A DNA stretch of 47,814 nt from Clostridiaceae bacterium (GTDB lineage: Bacteria; Bacillota; Clostridia; Oscillospirales; Acutalibacteraceae). A program made the position numbers and the translations under genes. The stretch covers positions 1 through 47,814 of the forward strand of contig JAEELT010000041.1 in assembly GCA_016282855.1 (NCBI GenBank), read 5' to 3'. How positions within the stretch are numbered: position 1 is the first letter of the stretch; every line of letters begins with the position of its first letter. The notes under the pieces are model-generated. The model was not told the origin of the DNA. It made no database searches and saw only the letters and a program-made list of their open reading frames with translations. This document shows, one piece after another, positions 14,579-22,229 of this stretch.

Positions 14579-16207
14579 TCAGTCTTTTTCGGCTTCTTCA
14601 ACAGCTTCCTTGAGCCAGGCGTCATCCTCGTCCTTGGAAAGCTCGCCGTGCTTAACCTGCGTGATGACCGCGAGGCCGAGAGCAAACATAATCGCGCAGA
14701 ACAGGAACATGAAGTTGTAGTCATCATTGAAGAGACCGACAACCAGACCGCAGAGGATGGGGCCGGTGATTGCAGCCGAGAAGGTGGCTGTGTAGTAATA
14801 GCCGGTAAAGGTGCCCACATATTCGCGCCCGCCTATCGCAAGCACAAGCGGAAGGGTGTTTATATTGATGCAGCCGACCGCCGCGCCGCCTACCACGAGG
14901 GCAATCCAGAGCACTATCCAGGTGAATGTTCTGTTATTTACAAACTGTGAAACTCCGAGGTAAATCGCAAACATAATTACTATTACGCTGAGACCTATTA
15001 TTATGGTCTTTTTGCGCCCGAGTTTTCTGCCCATGGCTCCGGCGGGAATGCCGAAGGCGGCGAGAGAAACAGCGAATATTGCCATCATAAGGGTTGAATA
15101 AATGGGCTTTACATCGAGTGTATCAAGAGCGAAGTTTGTGAAATTGGGAACGATGGCTTCTGTTGCGTTGTTTATAAGGAACAGAGCCGCGAGCATAACG
15201 AGAAGGCTTCTTCTCTCCGCTTTCGTGAGGGGAAGATCGCGGATTTTAATCTTTTTGGGTTTCTCCTCTGCCGATTCAAGCTCAACCTTTGCGGAAAGGT
15301 CATACTGCTTGTTTCTCTTGTAGAAAATTACAAGCACCAGAAGGCAGAGCACGGAAATAATGGCTGCAACAAGGAAAATGGGGGTGTAGTTTACATAGGT
15401 GGGCTCGCCGTTTGTGAGCTTGGCGACTTTTTCGGCTACAACCTGACCGTCAACGGTGAGAGTGTCGCGCCCGCTCTCGATGAAGTTTTCGAGCCTGGTG
15501 GGGTCGATTGACGCTTTGTCTGCAAGGTATCTGATTACGGGCACTCCCTGCGCGTCAACCTCAAGCAGCTGACCGAGAGTGTTTGTTTTCGCGCTCAGGG
15601 CTTCTTTGAGCTGAGTGAAACCGAGCAGGCCGACTATTGCGGTGGCGATGGTGCCTACCACGAAGCCTATCATCTGACCGATGCCGCCCATGATGTTGAT
15701 AACGGCGTTGGCGTCGCTCTGAAGATGAGAGGGTGTGAAATCCGGCATGAGCGAAACAACGGGGGAACGCCAGACGGACATTGTGAAATTGAAGAAGATA
15801 ATAACGCTCATCATAAGCGCTATGCTCAGGCCCGCGGCTTTGACCGTTGCGGCAACTGGTATGAAGCTGAAAAACAGCGCGCAAAGAGGCAGGCAGATAA
15901 TGATGTAAGGCATTCTCTTGCCGAGCTTTGAATGCGTGTGGTCGCTTTTCTTGCCGAAAAAGGGCTGGAAGATAACGCCGAAAATGTTGTCAATCGTCAT
16001 AATGGCGTTTACAAGAAGGGCAACCGAAAGGAAAGCGGGCAGATTTCCGCCTGTCAGCTCAGTGAGCTTTGCCCTGAAAATAACAGGAACATAGGAGTTG
16101 TACACTGACCACATCAGCATACAGCCCATAAAGCCGAAGCCGATGAGGAAGGTGCGTTTGTAATTAAGCTTCTCCGCCTGTGCCGAGGCGGCTTTTTCAT
16201 TTTTCAT
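14579..16207 (-). CDS. MFS transporter, GPH/SLC45-like sugar carrier
   Basis: 542 residues with about 12 membrane segments. FLIGFGFMGCMLMWSVYNSYVPVI at the start and the KSDHTHSKLGKRMPYI loop between segments 2 and 3 are typical of the glycoside-pentoside-hexuronide / SLC45 branch of the MFS, which imports sugars with a cation. An unusually long loop between segments 6 and 7 (about 215-285, hydrophilic) separates the halves. The start at 16207 follows GGGGGAT. It is 955 bases from a beta-galactosidase gene transcribed the other way, so a beta-galactoside is a reasonable guess for substrate. Its promoter region has TGATATAAT and an inverted repeat. Confidence 0.8.
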   Translation of the reverse strand: MKNEKAASAQAEKLNYKRTFLIGFGFMGCMLMWSVYNSYVPVIFRAKLTELTGGNLPAFLSVALLVNAIMTIDNIFGVIFQPFFGKKSDHTHSKLGKRMPYIIICLPLCALFFSFIPVAATVKAAGLSIALMMSVIIFFNFTMSVWRSPVVSLMPDFTPSHLQSDANAVINIMGGIGQMIGFVVGTIATAIVGLLGFTQLKEALSAKTNTLGQLLEVDAQGVPVIRYLADKASIDPTRLENFIESGRDTLTVDGQVVAEKVAKLTNGEPTYVNYTPIFLVAAIISVLCLLVLVIFYKRNKQYDLSAKVELESAEEKPKKIKIRDLPLTKAERRSLLVMLAALFLINNATEAIVPNFTNFALDTLDVKPIYSTLMMAIFAVSLAAFGIPAGAMGRKLGRKKTIIIGLSVIVIMFAIYLGVSQFVNNRTFTWIVLWIALVVGGAAVGCININTLPLVLAIGGREYVGTFTGYYYTATFSAAITGPILCGLVVGLFNDDYNFMFLFCAIMFALGLAVITQVKHGELSKDEDDAWLKEAVEEAEKD

Positions 16208-16238
16208 AGGTTTATCCCCCTATAAAAGTATTTATACA

Positions 16239-16268
16239 ATTATATCATTTCAGCCTGTTGTTTAACAG
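16239..16268 (-). promoter_or_regulatory. Extended -10 promoter of the MFS gene with inverted repeat
   Basis: On the minus strand, TGATATAAT at 16247-16239. CTGTT-GTTT-AACAG (16255-16268) covers the -35 position (TGTTAA, 16267-16262), where a repressor could act. Confidence 0.45.
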
Positions 16269-16311
16269 ACAGCAAAATGCACAAAAAGACGGAAACAATT
16301 TGTTAATTATG

Positions 16312-17007
16312 CTAGAGCACATAATGGTAAACAGTGACAAATTGCACTATGCTTCCGGCGAGCACGAGGATATGAAACGGCAGGTGATAAGCGGGCTTTT
16401 TTATGCCCATACGGCAGAAGACCGCGCCTGCGCCGTAGAGAATACAGCCGAGCACAAGCAGGATAAAAGCGGTTCTGTTTATTGTGCCGAGCAAAGGCAC
16501 GGCGCTCAGCAGCATCGCCGCTCCGCCCGCGAAGTATATCACCATACCGAGCGTTTTGAGCTTTTCATTGTTAAAGAAAAACAGCTTTGCGGCAAGTCCG
16601 TAAAGCGCAATAGCCCAGCCGGCGCAAAAGACGGTTATGCCATGGATATGACTTATGCGGTATAGCGTTATCAGAGCGCAGGGGGTTGCCGTGCCCGCGA
16701 GAAGCACCGGAATCGCAATATGGTCAAGCCTTCTCGCAATCACTTTCGCCCTTCCGGGGGGAAGACCGTGATAAAGCGCCGAAATGCCGTAAACCGCGAT
16801 AAACGAAAGGCAGTAAACTGCGGCGCAGGCAATGCGCAAAGCGCTGCCGGACCCGCATGTCTTTATAAGCGATATTATCAGCGCGGCAATTCCGAAAGCC
16901 GCTCCCGCGGCGTGTGAAACACAGAATGAAATATCCAGCTGCCTCGGATAATCGATCAGACCTACCTTGTTTTCTTCTTTCAGCTTTATCACCTCCCGGA
17001 AAATCAT
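16312..17007 (-). CDS. PAQR / hemolysin III family membrane protein
   Basis: About 231 residues with seven hydrophobic segments. Metal-ligand motifs of the family are all present: SALYH (first His), RRLDHIAIP, and a C-terminal HLPFHILVLAGSIVQF (last two His). These proteins are integral-membrane zinc hydrolase-like proteins; the bacterial function is unsettled. The start is doubtful. An extended -10 (TGATATAAT, 17023-17015) puts the transcript start at or beside the ATG at 17007, and a good GGGAGGTGAT ribosome site lies inside the frame 8 bases before a CTG at 16983. Initiation at that CTG would give about 223 residues; a leaderless ATG is the alternative. Confidence 0.8.
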   Translation of the reverse strand: MIFREVIKLKEENKVGLIDYPRQLDISFCVSHAAGAAFGIAALIISLIKTCGSGSALRIACAAVYCLSFIAVYGISALYHGLPPGRAKVIARRLDHIAIPVLLAGTATPCALITLYRISHIHGITVFCAGWAIALYGLAAKLFFFNNEKLKTLGMVIYFAGGAAMLLSAVPLLGTINRTAFILLVLGCILYGAGAVFCRMGIKKPAYHLPFHILVLAGSIVQFVTVYHYVL

Positions 17008-17097
17008 TATTCATATTATATCACCGCGCGATGCGAAAATAAAGTGCCGGATTCCGCCGCGGTATAATAACAATTCGTCCATAAGTTCGCATCGCAC

Positions 17098-17126
17098 TTG
17101 AAAAGATGATAATTATCCTGTATAAT
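17098..17126 (+). promoter_or_regulatory. Promoter of the beta-galactosidase gene
   Basis: TTGAAA (17098-17103), a 17-bp spacer and consensus TATAAT (17121-17126), with GGAGG and the ATG at 17162 about 30 bases on. Confidence 0.85.
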
Positions 17127-17161
17127 AATTCAGAATAAAATAATATATGGAGGACGACATT

Positions 17162-20100
17162 ATGGCGCAGGAGCTTAAATACTGGGAAAACCCGTATATC
17201 ATAAAAGAAAACAAAGAGGACGGGCACAATAACACCCTTCCCCGCAAAACGGTGAAGGATGCTGTGGACGGCAAACCCGCGCCCGATTATCTCTCTCTTA
17301 ACGGCAGATGGAAGTTTTACTGGCAGACAGGGGTTGACAATCTGCCCGCCGGCTTTGAAACGGCTGACTTCAATGACGATATGTGGGACGATATCGAGGT
17401 GCCTTCGCTCTGGCAGATGAAGGGCTACGGCAAGCCGATTTATCTTTGCGCTTTCTTCCCCAAGGCTGTTTCCACCGTAAAAAGCGAGATACCGAAAATC
17501 GATCACAATCAGAATGAGGTGGGCATTTACCGCCGCAGCTTCAATCTGCCCGAAAGCTTTGAGGGCAAGGAGATATTCATAAATTTCGGCGCGGTAAAGG
17601 CCGGCTTCTTCCTCTATATAAACGGCAGAAAAGTCGGGTATTCGCAGGGCTCAATGACTCCCGCGGAGTTTGATATCACGGATTATGTGGTGCCAGGCGA
17701 AAACCGGGTGACGACTGAGGTTTACCGCTACACGGACGGCACTTATCTTGAGGATCAGGATATGTGGTTCCTAAGCGGCATTTACAGGGATGTTTACCTC
17801 TATGCCGAGGAGAAGGTCTGCGTGCGTGATTTCTTTGCGGATACGGGCCTTACCGATGATTACAGGGACGGCACGCTGAATCTTGAAATTACAGTCAGGA
17901 ATTACGGTGAAGATACCGACTGCGCTCTTGAGGTCGCAATTATTGACCGCGGAAAGCCCAAAAAGGTTGCCGCCGAAAAATTCACCGCTCCCTCCGGAAA
18001 GACAGTGCTCAGATATAAGTATACCGAAGAAAATGTCAGGGCCTGGTCTGCCGAAAAGCCGGAGCTCTATCAGCTTGTAATTGTGCTCAAAAAGGATAAG
18101 CAGATTCTCTCCGCCAAGGCGGTCAGGGTCGGTTTCCGCAGAACCGAAATAAAGGGCAATGTGCTTTACATAAACGGCGAGAAAGTCATCATAAAAGGTG
18201 TCAACCGCCACGATTTCGATCCCGACAACGGCTGGGCGATTCCCGATTTCAGATATGAGCAGGATCTGCACCTGATGAAAAAGGCAAACATAAACGCCAT
18301 ACGCACAAGCCACTATCCCAACAGGGAAATGCTCTATGATATGTGTGACGAGCTCGGCTTCTATGTGATGGATGAGGCAGATGTTGAGAGCCACGGAGTA
18401 AGGCGCAAAAACTGCCCCGGCGACAACCCCGATTTTACCGAGGCGGTCTGCGACAGAGCCCGCAGAATGGTTCTGCGCGACAGAAGCCACGCCTGCATCT
18501 GCTTCTGGTCGCTTGGCAACGAGGCCGGCGACGGCAGCAATTTTGCCGAGGAAAAGAAAGCGATTCTTGAGCTTGACTCGTCAAGGCCCATTCACTACGA
18601 GGGCGACTTTGATTTCACCAAGTCCGATTTCATCTCCAGAATGTACCCCGTTGAGAGCATAGTTGACAAGCTGAGAAATCAGCAGGAAATCAAGACCTCT
18701 CTCTATGACAATGTCGCCAACACCCTTGCGGCCGACAACAAGCCGGTGCCTGCGTCGGTCTATGCGGACCATCCGGTTATTTACTGCGAATACGCTCACG
18801 CCATGGAAAACAGCCTGGGCAACTTCAAAGAGTATGTGGATGATTTCGAAAACTATGACCATATGTGCGGCGGCTTTATCTGGGACTATGTTGACCAGTC
18901 AATCAGAAAATATGAAGACGGTCAGGAAAAATGGCTGTACGGCGGGGATTTCGGCGAAGGAAACACCAGCTACTATTTCTGCGCAAACGGTATTATAACC
19001 GCGGACAGACAGCCTCAGCCCTCGTTCTATGAGGTTAAAAAAGTTTATTCAAATCTTGAGGCAATGGACTGCGATGCCGCGGCCGGCAAGGTTATCATAA
19101 AGAACAAGAACTTTTTTGTTGACACCTCTTACTGCAACATTTACTGGGAGCTTACTCTCAACGGCGTTGCCGCGGTTAGCGGAATCATAGAGGATACGGT
19201 TATACCGCCCTGCTCAGAGCAGATTGTTTCACTGCCGTATGACATTTCCAAGTATCCTGCCGGAGAGCTTCTTCTCAATGTGTCGTTTATTCAGAAGGAA
19301 AACACCCCCTGGGCTCAGGCGGGCTACGAAATTTCCTGCAGCCAGATTGTTGTCAGAGAGCAGGCCTGCGCTCAGCGCAAGCCGTCTGTGGGTGAGCTTA
19401 AATTCCTGCAGAAGGGCAGAAACGTGAGCATTAAAGGCGATGACTTTACCGCCGAAATAAAGGGCGGAGCGATTTCATCGCTTGTTTACGGCGGCAGAGA
19501 AATAATAGAAAAGCCGCTCAGGCCCGATTTCTTCAGGGCGCTGACCGACAATGATATAGGTTATCTGAATTTTACCCCTGTCTTTTCCGGCATACACTTC
19601 CTCTATCAGTGGAAGAGAAGCACGGCTCAGACCTTTGCCTCGTCGGTTAAGGCGCAGGCAACTCCCTCGGGCGTTGAGGTTAAAGTGAAATGGACGGCTC
19701 CGTTTGTTTCGGGGCTTGCCACCACCTACCTCTTTGCCCCCGACGGCAGCGTGAGTGTGAAGCACAGGGCACTCGGTCTGTTCATACCCATGCTCAAGGT
19801 AGGCATGAGGATGTCTGTTATACCCGAGCTTGAGAATGTCACCTGGTACGGCAGAGGTCCGCAGGAAAACTATGCAGACAGAAAGACGGGCTCCAAAATC
19901 GGCATTTACTCAATGACGGTTGATGAGCTTGAGCACAGATATATGAGGCCTCAGGAAAACGGCCACCGCTGCGATGTGAGGAGCCTTAAAGCGCTCGATG
20001 AAAACGGAAACGGCTTCATTGTGGAGGCGCTCGATGTTCCCTTCGGCTTCAATATGGCGTGGTACAGCCCCGAGCAGCTTGACAAGGCAAAGCATCTTTA

Positions 20101-20254
20101 CGAATTACGCAAGGAAAATTTCATCACTCTTTCGCTTGACGCCGGTATGAGAGGCGTAGGCGGAGATATGCCCGGCTGCGCTTATCTGCATGACCCTTAC
20201 AAGCTCAAAGCGGGCAGAAGCTACAGCTTTGAATTCAGAATATCACGGGTATGA
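17162..20254 (+). CDS. lacZ: GH2 beta-galactosidase, LacZ type
   Basis: 1030 residues, the full length of five-domain LacZ enzymes, with no signal peptide, so cytoplasmic. N-terminal sugar-binding jelly roll (about 45-215), Ig-like domain (220-325), TIM barrel (325-625), second Ig-like domain and C-terminal beta-galactosidase small domain (about 750-1028). Acid/base Glu454 is in WSLGNEAGDGS; nucleophile Glu543 is in YCEYAHAMENS, where most LacZ enzymes have AHAMGNS. It splits terminal beta-galactosides such as lactose or host-glycan fragments. Start chosen at 17162 because GGAGGAC precedes it; an ATG at 17147 overlaps that site. Its stop overlaps the ybaK start as ATGA. Confidence 0.92.
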   Translation: MAQELKYWENPYIIKENKEDGHNNTLPRKTVKDAVDGKPAPDYLSLNGRWKFYWQTGVDNLPAGFETADFNDDMWDDIEVPSLWQMKGYGKPIYLCAFFPKAVSTVKSEIPKIDHNQNEVGIYRRSFNLPESFEGKEIFINFGAVKAGFFLYINGRKVGYSQGSMTPAEFDITDYVVPGENRVTTEVYRYTDGTYLEDQDMWFLSGIYRDVYLYAEEKVCVRDFFADTGLTDDYRDGTLNLEITVRNYGEDTDCALEVAIIDRGKPKKVAAEKFTAPSGKTVLRYKYTEENVRAWSAEKPELYQLVIVLKKDKQILSAKAVRVGFRRTEIKGNVLYINGEKVIIKGVNRHDFDPDNGWAIPDFRYEQDLHLMKKANINAIRTSHYPNREMLYDMCDELGFYVMDEADVESHGVRRKNCPGDNPDFTEAVCDRARRMVLRDRSHACICFWSLGNEAGDGSNFAEEKKAILELDSSRPIHYEGDFDFTKSDFISRMYPVESIVDKLRNQQEIKTSLYDNVANTLAADNKPVPASVYADHPVIYCEYAHAMENSLGNFKEYVDDFENYDHMCGGFIWDYVDQSIRKYEDGQEKWLYGGDFGEGNTSYYFCANGIITADRQPQPSFYEVKKVYSNLEAMDCDAAAGKVIIKNKNFFVDTSYCNIYWELTLNGVAAVSGIIEDTVIPPCSEQIVSLPYDISKYPAGELLLNVSFIQKENTPWAQAGYEISCSQIVVREQACAQRKPSVGELKFLQKGRNVSIKGDDFTAEIKGGAISSLVYGGREIIEKPLRPDFFRALTDNDIGYLNFTPVFSGIHFLYQWKRSTAQTFASSVKAQATPSGVEVKVKWTAPFVSGLATTYLFAPDGSVSVKHRALGLFIPMLKVGMRMSVIPELENVTWYGRGPQENYADRKTGSKIGIYSMTVDELEHRYMRPQENGHRCDVRSLKALDENGNGFIVEALDVPFGFNMAWYSPEQLDKAKHLYELRKENFITLSLDAGMRGVGGDMPGCAYLHDPYKLKAGRSYSFEFRISRV

Positions 20255-20721
20255 CAAAGACAAACGCCATGCGCCTGCTGGAAGCGGCGGGCATTGAATA
20301 TGAAACTCTCGTTTACGAGGTTGACGAAAGCGACCTTTCGGGTGCAGGGGTGGCAAAAAAGACGGGTAAAGATAAGGACTGCGTATTCAAAACCCTTGTT
20401 TTTTCCGGCGAAAAAAACGGGTACGCGGTTGCCTGCATACCCGTATGTGAGGAGCTTGACCTGAAAAAAGCCGCCGGAATTTTCAGCGAGAAAAAGGTTG
20501 AGATGCTTCATGTAAAAGATCTGCTGAAGGTCACCGGATACATAAGAGGCGGCTGTTCGCCCGTGGGAATGAAAAAGCAGTTTCCCACAGTGATTGATGA
20601 AACGGCTCAGCTCTTTGATGTTATTTATCTCTCAGGCGGGCAGAGGGGGCTTATGCTCGGGGTGAACCCCGATAAAATCGCCGCCTATATTTCAGCCCGC
20701 TTTGAGGATGTAACAGCCTAA
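20251..20721 (+). CDS. ybaK: YbaK/EbsC-type aminoacyl-tRNA deacylase
   Basis: 156 residues, whole-family length. Motifs of Cys-tRNA(Pro)/YbaK deacylases are clear: KDKDCVFKTLVF with the conserved Lys, LDLKKAA, and the GGCSPVGMKKQFPTVID block. It clears tRNA-Pro mischarged with Cys in the cytoplasm. The start codon lies inside the lacZ stop (ATGA) and no separate ribosome site is seen, so it depends on lacZ translation. Pairing a housekeeping editing enzyme with a sugar hydrolase is probably accidental. Confidence 0.9.
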   Translation: MTKTNAMRLLEAAGIEYETLVYEVDESDLSGAGVAKKTGKDKDCVFKTLVFSGEKNGYAVACIPVCEELDLKKAAGIFSEKKVEMLHVKDLLKVTGYIRGGCSPVGMKKQFPTVIDETAQLFDVIYLSGGQRGLMLGVNPDKIAAYISARFEDVTA

Positions 20722-20752
20722 AAAAAGAGGCATTGCATCAAACAGCAATGCC
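20719..20752 (-). terminator. Terminator overlapping the Nudix gene end
   Basis: GGCATTGC (20729-20736) pairs with GCAATGCC (20745-20752). On the minus strand it is followed by CTCTTTTTTT. The stem includes the last codons of the Nudix gene. On the plus strand only TTGAGTTTT follows, so it may weakly end lacZ-ybaK too. Confidence 0.75.
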
Positions 20753-21475
20753 TTGAGTTTTGAGAAAATCGTTTGCGTTTTTCAGCATATTACGGTCATT
20801 TGAAAATTTGAGGCGGTCCATTGCCTTGTCATAATTGAGCCAGGCGTAGTCCTCTATTTCCTCATGCTGGATTTTTGTGTTCACATCGTTTGTTTTAGCC
20901 AGGAAAATCGTCACGGCTTTTTCAACTCTGCCCTGTATGGTATATTCGGATTTTGAAGCGAAATCGGGCAGAATCGTTATGTGAATGCCCGTTTCCTCAA
21001 GCACCTCTCTCTTGGCAGTGTCTTTGTTGGATTCTCCGCGCTCAACGTGACCCTTGGGGAAACCCCAGTTGGATGAGCGGCTGTTTTTGATAAGGAGAAA
21101 TGTCAGCTCGCCGCCGATAAATCTGTAAACTATCGCTCCGCAGGAGCGCTCATACAGGCAGTCCAGCTTTTTTATCCTGCCTTCCTCGGCAAAGCTGACG
21201 GCGTCTTCAACCTGATGGTTGATAAATCTTGTGCTTTTAGGGGCGACAACATACACCGGCGCTGTGCCGTCGTTGTGCCTGATTACGGCAATTACTCTGC
21301 CGTCAAATGTTCTCACGGGGTGATTTATCCCCATAATATACGCTCCGCTTGAGACATAGTCAAAATGCTTTTTTCCTTCGATAATGCCGTAATTCAGCCC
21401 GTAGGTAAAGCCGCGCTGCCCGTTTACGGAGTGGATGGGGTTGGTGACCCTGACTCTGACATATTTGCCGAGCAT
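20738..21475 (-). CDS. Nudix hydrolase with extra N-terminal beta domain
   Basis: 245 residues. The C-terminal half is a Nudix domain with a complete box: GHVERGE-x7-REVLEETGI, preceded by SSNWGFPKGH as in diadenosine tetraphosphate hydrolases. The N-terminal 95 residues (YVRVRVTNPIHSVNGQRGFTYGLNYG, then APVYVVAPKSTRF) are a separate domain found attached to Nudix enzymes in Clostridia that looks distantly like inorganic pyrophosphatase; I am not certain of that relation. Likely hydrolyses a dinucleoside polyphosphate or similar. The start at 21475 follows AAAGGTG. Between promoter and start lies the palindrome TGATC-ATAC-GATCA (21495-21508). Confidence 0.82.
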   Translation of the reverse strand: MLGKYVRVRVTNPIHSVNGQRGFTYGLNYGIIEGKKHFDYVSSGAYIMGINHPVRTFDGRVIAVIRHNDGTAPVYVVAPKSTRFINHQVEDAVSFAEEGRIKKLDCLYERSCGAIVYRFIGGELTFLLIKNSRSSNWGFPKGHVERGESNKDTAKREVLEETGIHITILPDFASKSEYTIQGRVEKAVTIFLAKTNDVNTKIQHEEIEDYAWLNYDKAMDRLKFSNDRNMLKNANDFLKTQGIAV

Positions 21476-21494
21476 GATTCCACACCTTTCAGAA

Positions 21495-21531
21495 TGATCA
21501 TACGATCACAACAGTTTATGGGATGATTATA
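21495..21531 (-). promoter_or_regulatory. Nudix gene -10 box and 5'-UTR palindrome
   Basis: On the minus strand, TATAAT at 21531-21526, then TGATC-GTAT-GATCA at 21508-21495 just after the expected transcript start. The position suits a roadblock operator; no binding protein is known. Confidence 0.4.
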
Positions 21532-21671
21532 CTATCACTTATCAAATAATACAACACTTTTTTTCACTTTAATAAATTTATTTACATATTGCCTTCCGGG
21601 CAGACTTTTGCTTAAAAAGACAACTTTTTTATCCGCCGTGCAACAAAACGGCTTTTATTTATCACTAATCT

Positions 21672-22229
21672 ATGAAAGCGGGTGGGGCTTTGGACAACAG
21701 AATATACGATCTTGCGGTCCTTGCCCGCGACGGAGACACGCAGGCTTTCGGCGATCTTTACGAGATTTACCGCAAAGAGATGTACGCCTATGCCTGCTCC
21801 ATCACCGGTGACAGCTATGCCGCCGAGGACGCGGTGAGCGAGGCTGTGGTGTCTGCATTCAGGCAGATACGCAATCTCAGGGACCCGTCGTCATTCAAGG
21901 GCTGGCTTTTCAGAATACTTCACGCCGAAAGCTGCAAGCAGTTCAATGCCCGTATGGCTCATATGACGCTTGATGACAGCGTGCGTATGACAGAGACGGG
22001 CGGGGGAGGCATAGATAATCTTGAGCTCTCCCTCGAGCTTAAAGCCGTGCTCAAAGTGCTCACAGACGAAGAAAGAGAAATCGTAATGCTCAAGACAGTC
22101 AACGAATACACATCCAGGGAAATATCCGACATAACGGGTATTCCTCACGCGACGGTCCGTTCAAAGCTGTCCAGAGCTTTATCCAAAATGCGTAAAGAAC
22201 TTGAGAAAGGAGGCGACACGGATGAATAA
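21672..22229 (+). CDS. RNA polymerase sigma factor, ECF family
   Basis: About 185 residues. Region 2 (about 12-85: DTQAFGDLYEIYRKEMYAYA, AEDAVSEAVVSAFRQI, FKGWLFRILHAESCKQ) and region 4 (about 125-175: LTDEEREIVMLKTVNEYTSREIS, HATVRSKLSRALSKMRKEL) are both intact. It should direct RNA polymerase to a dedicated promoter set. The start is ATG 21672 or a TTG 18 bases on that sits just after GGTGGGG; the latter gives 179 residues. It overlaps the following membrane protein by 8 bases, the usual layout for a sigma factor and its anti-sigma partner. A short GCCGT/ACGGC hairpin with TTTTATTT (21635-21660) lies before it. Confidence 0.9.
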   Translation: MKAGGALDNRIYDLAVLARDGDTQAFGDLYEIYRKEMYAYACSITGDSYAAEDAVSEAVVSAFRQIRNLRDPSSFKGWLFRILHAESCKQFNARMAHMTLDDSVRMTETGGGGIDNLELSLELKAVLKVLTDEEREIVMLKTVNEYTSREISDITGIPHATVRSKLSRALSKMRKELEKGGDTDE

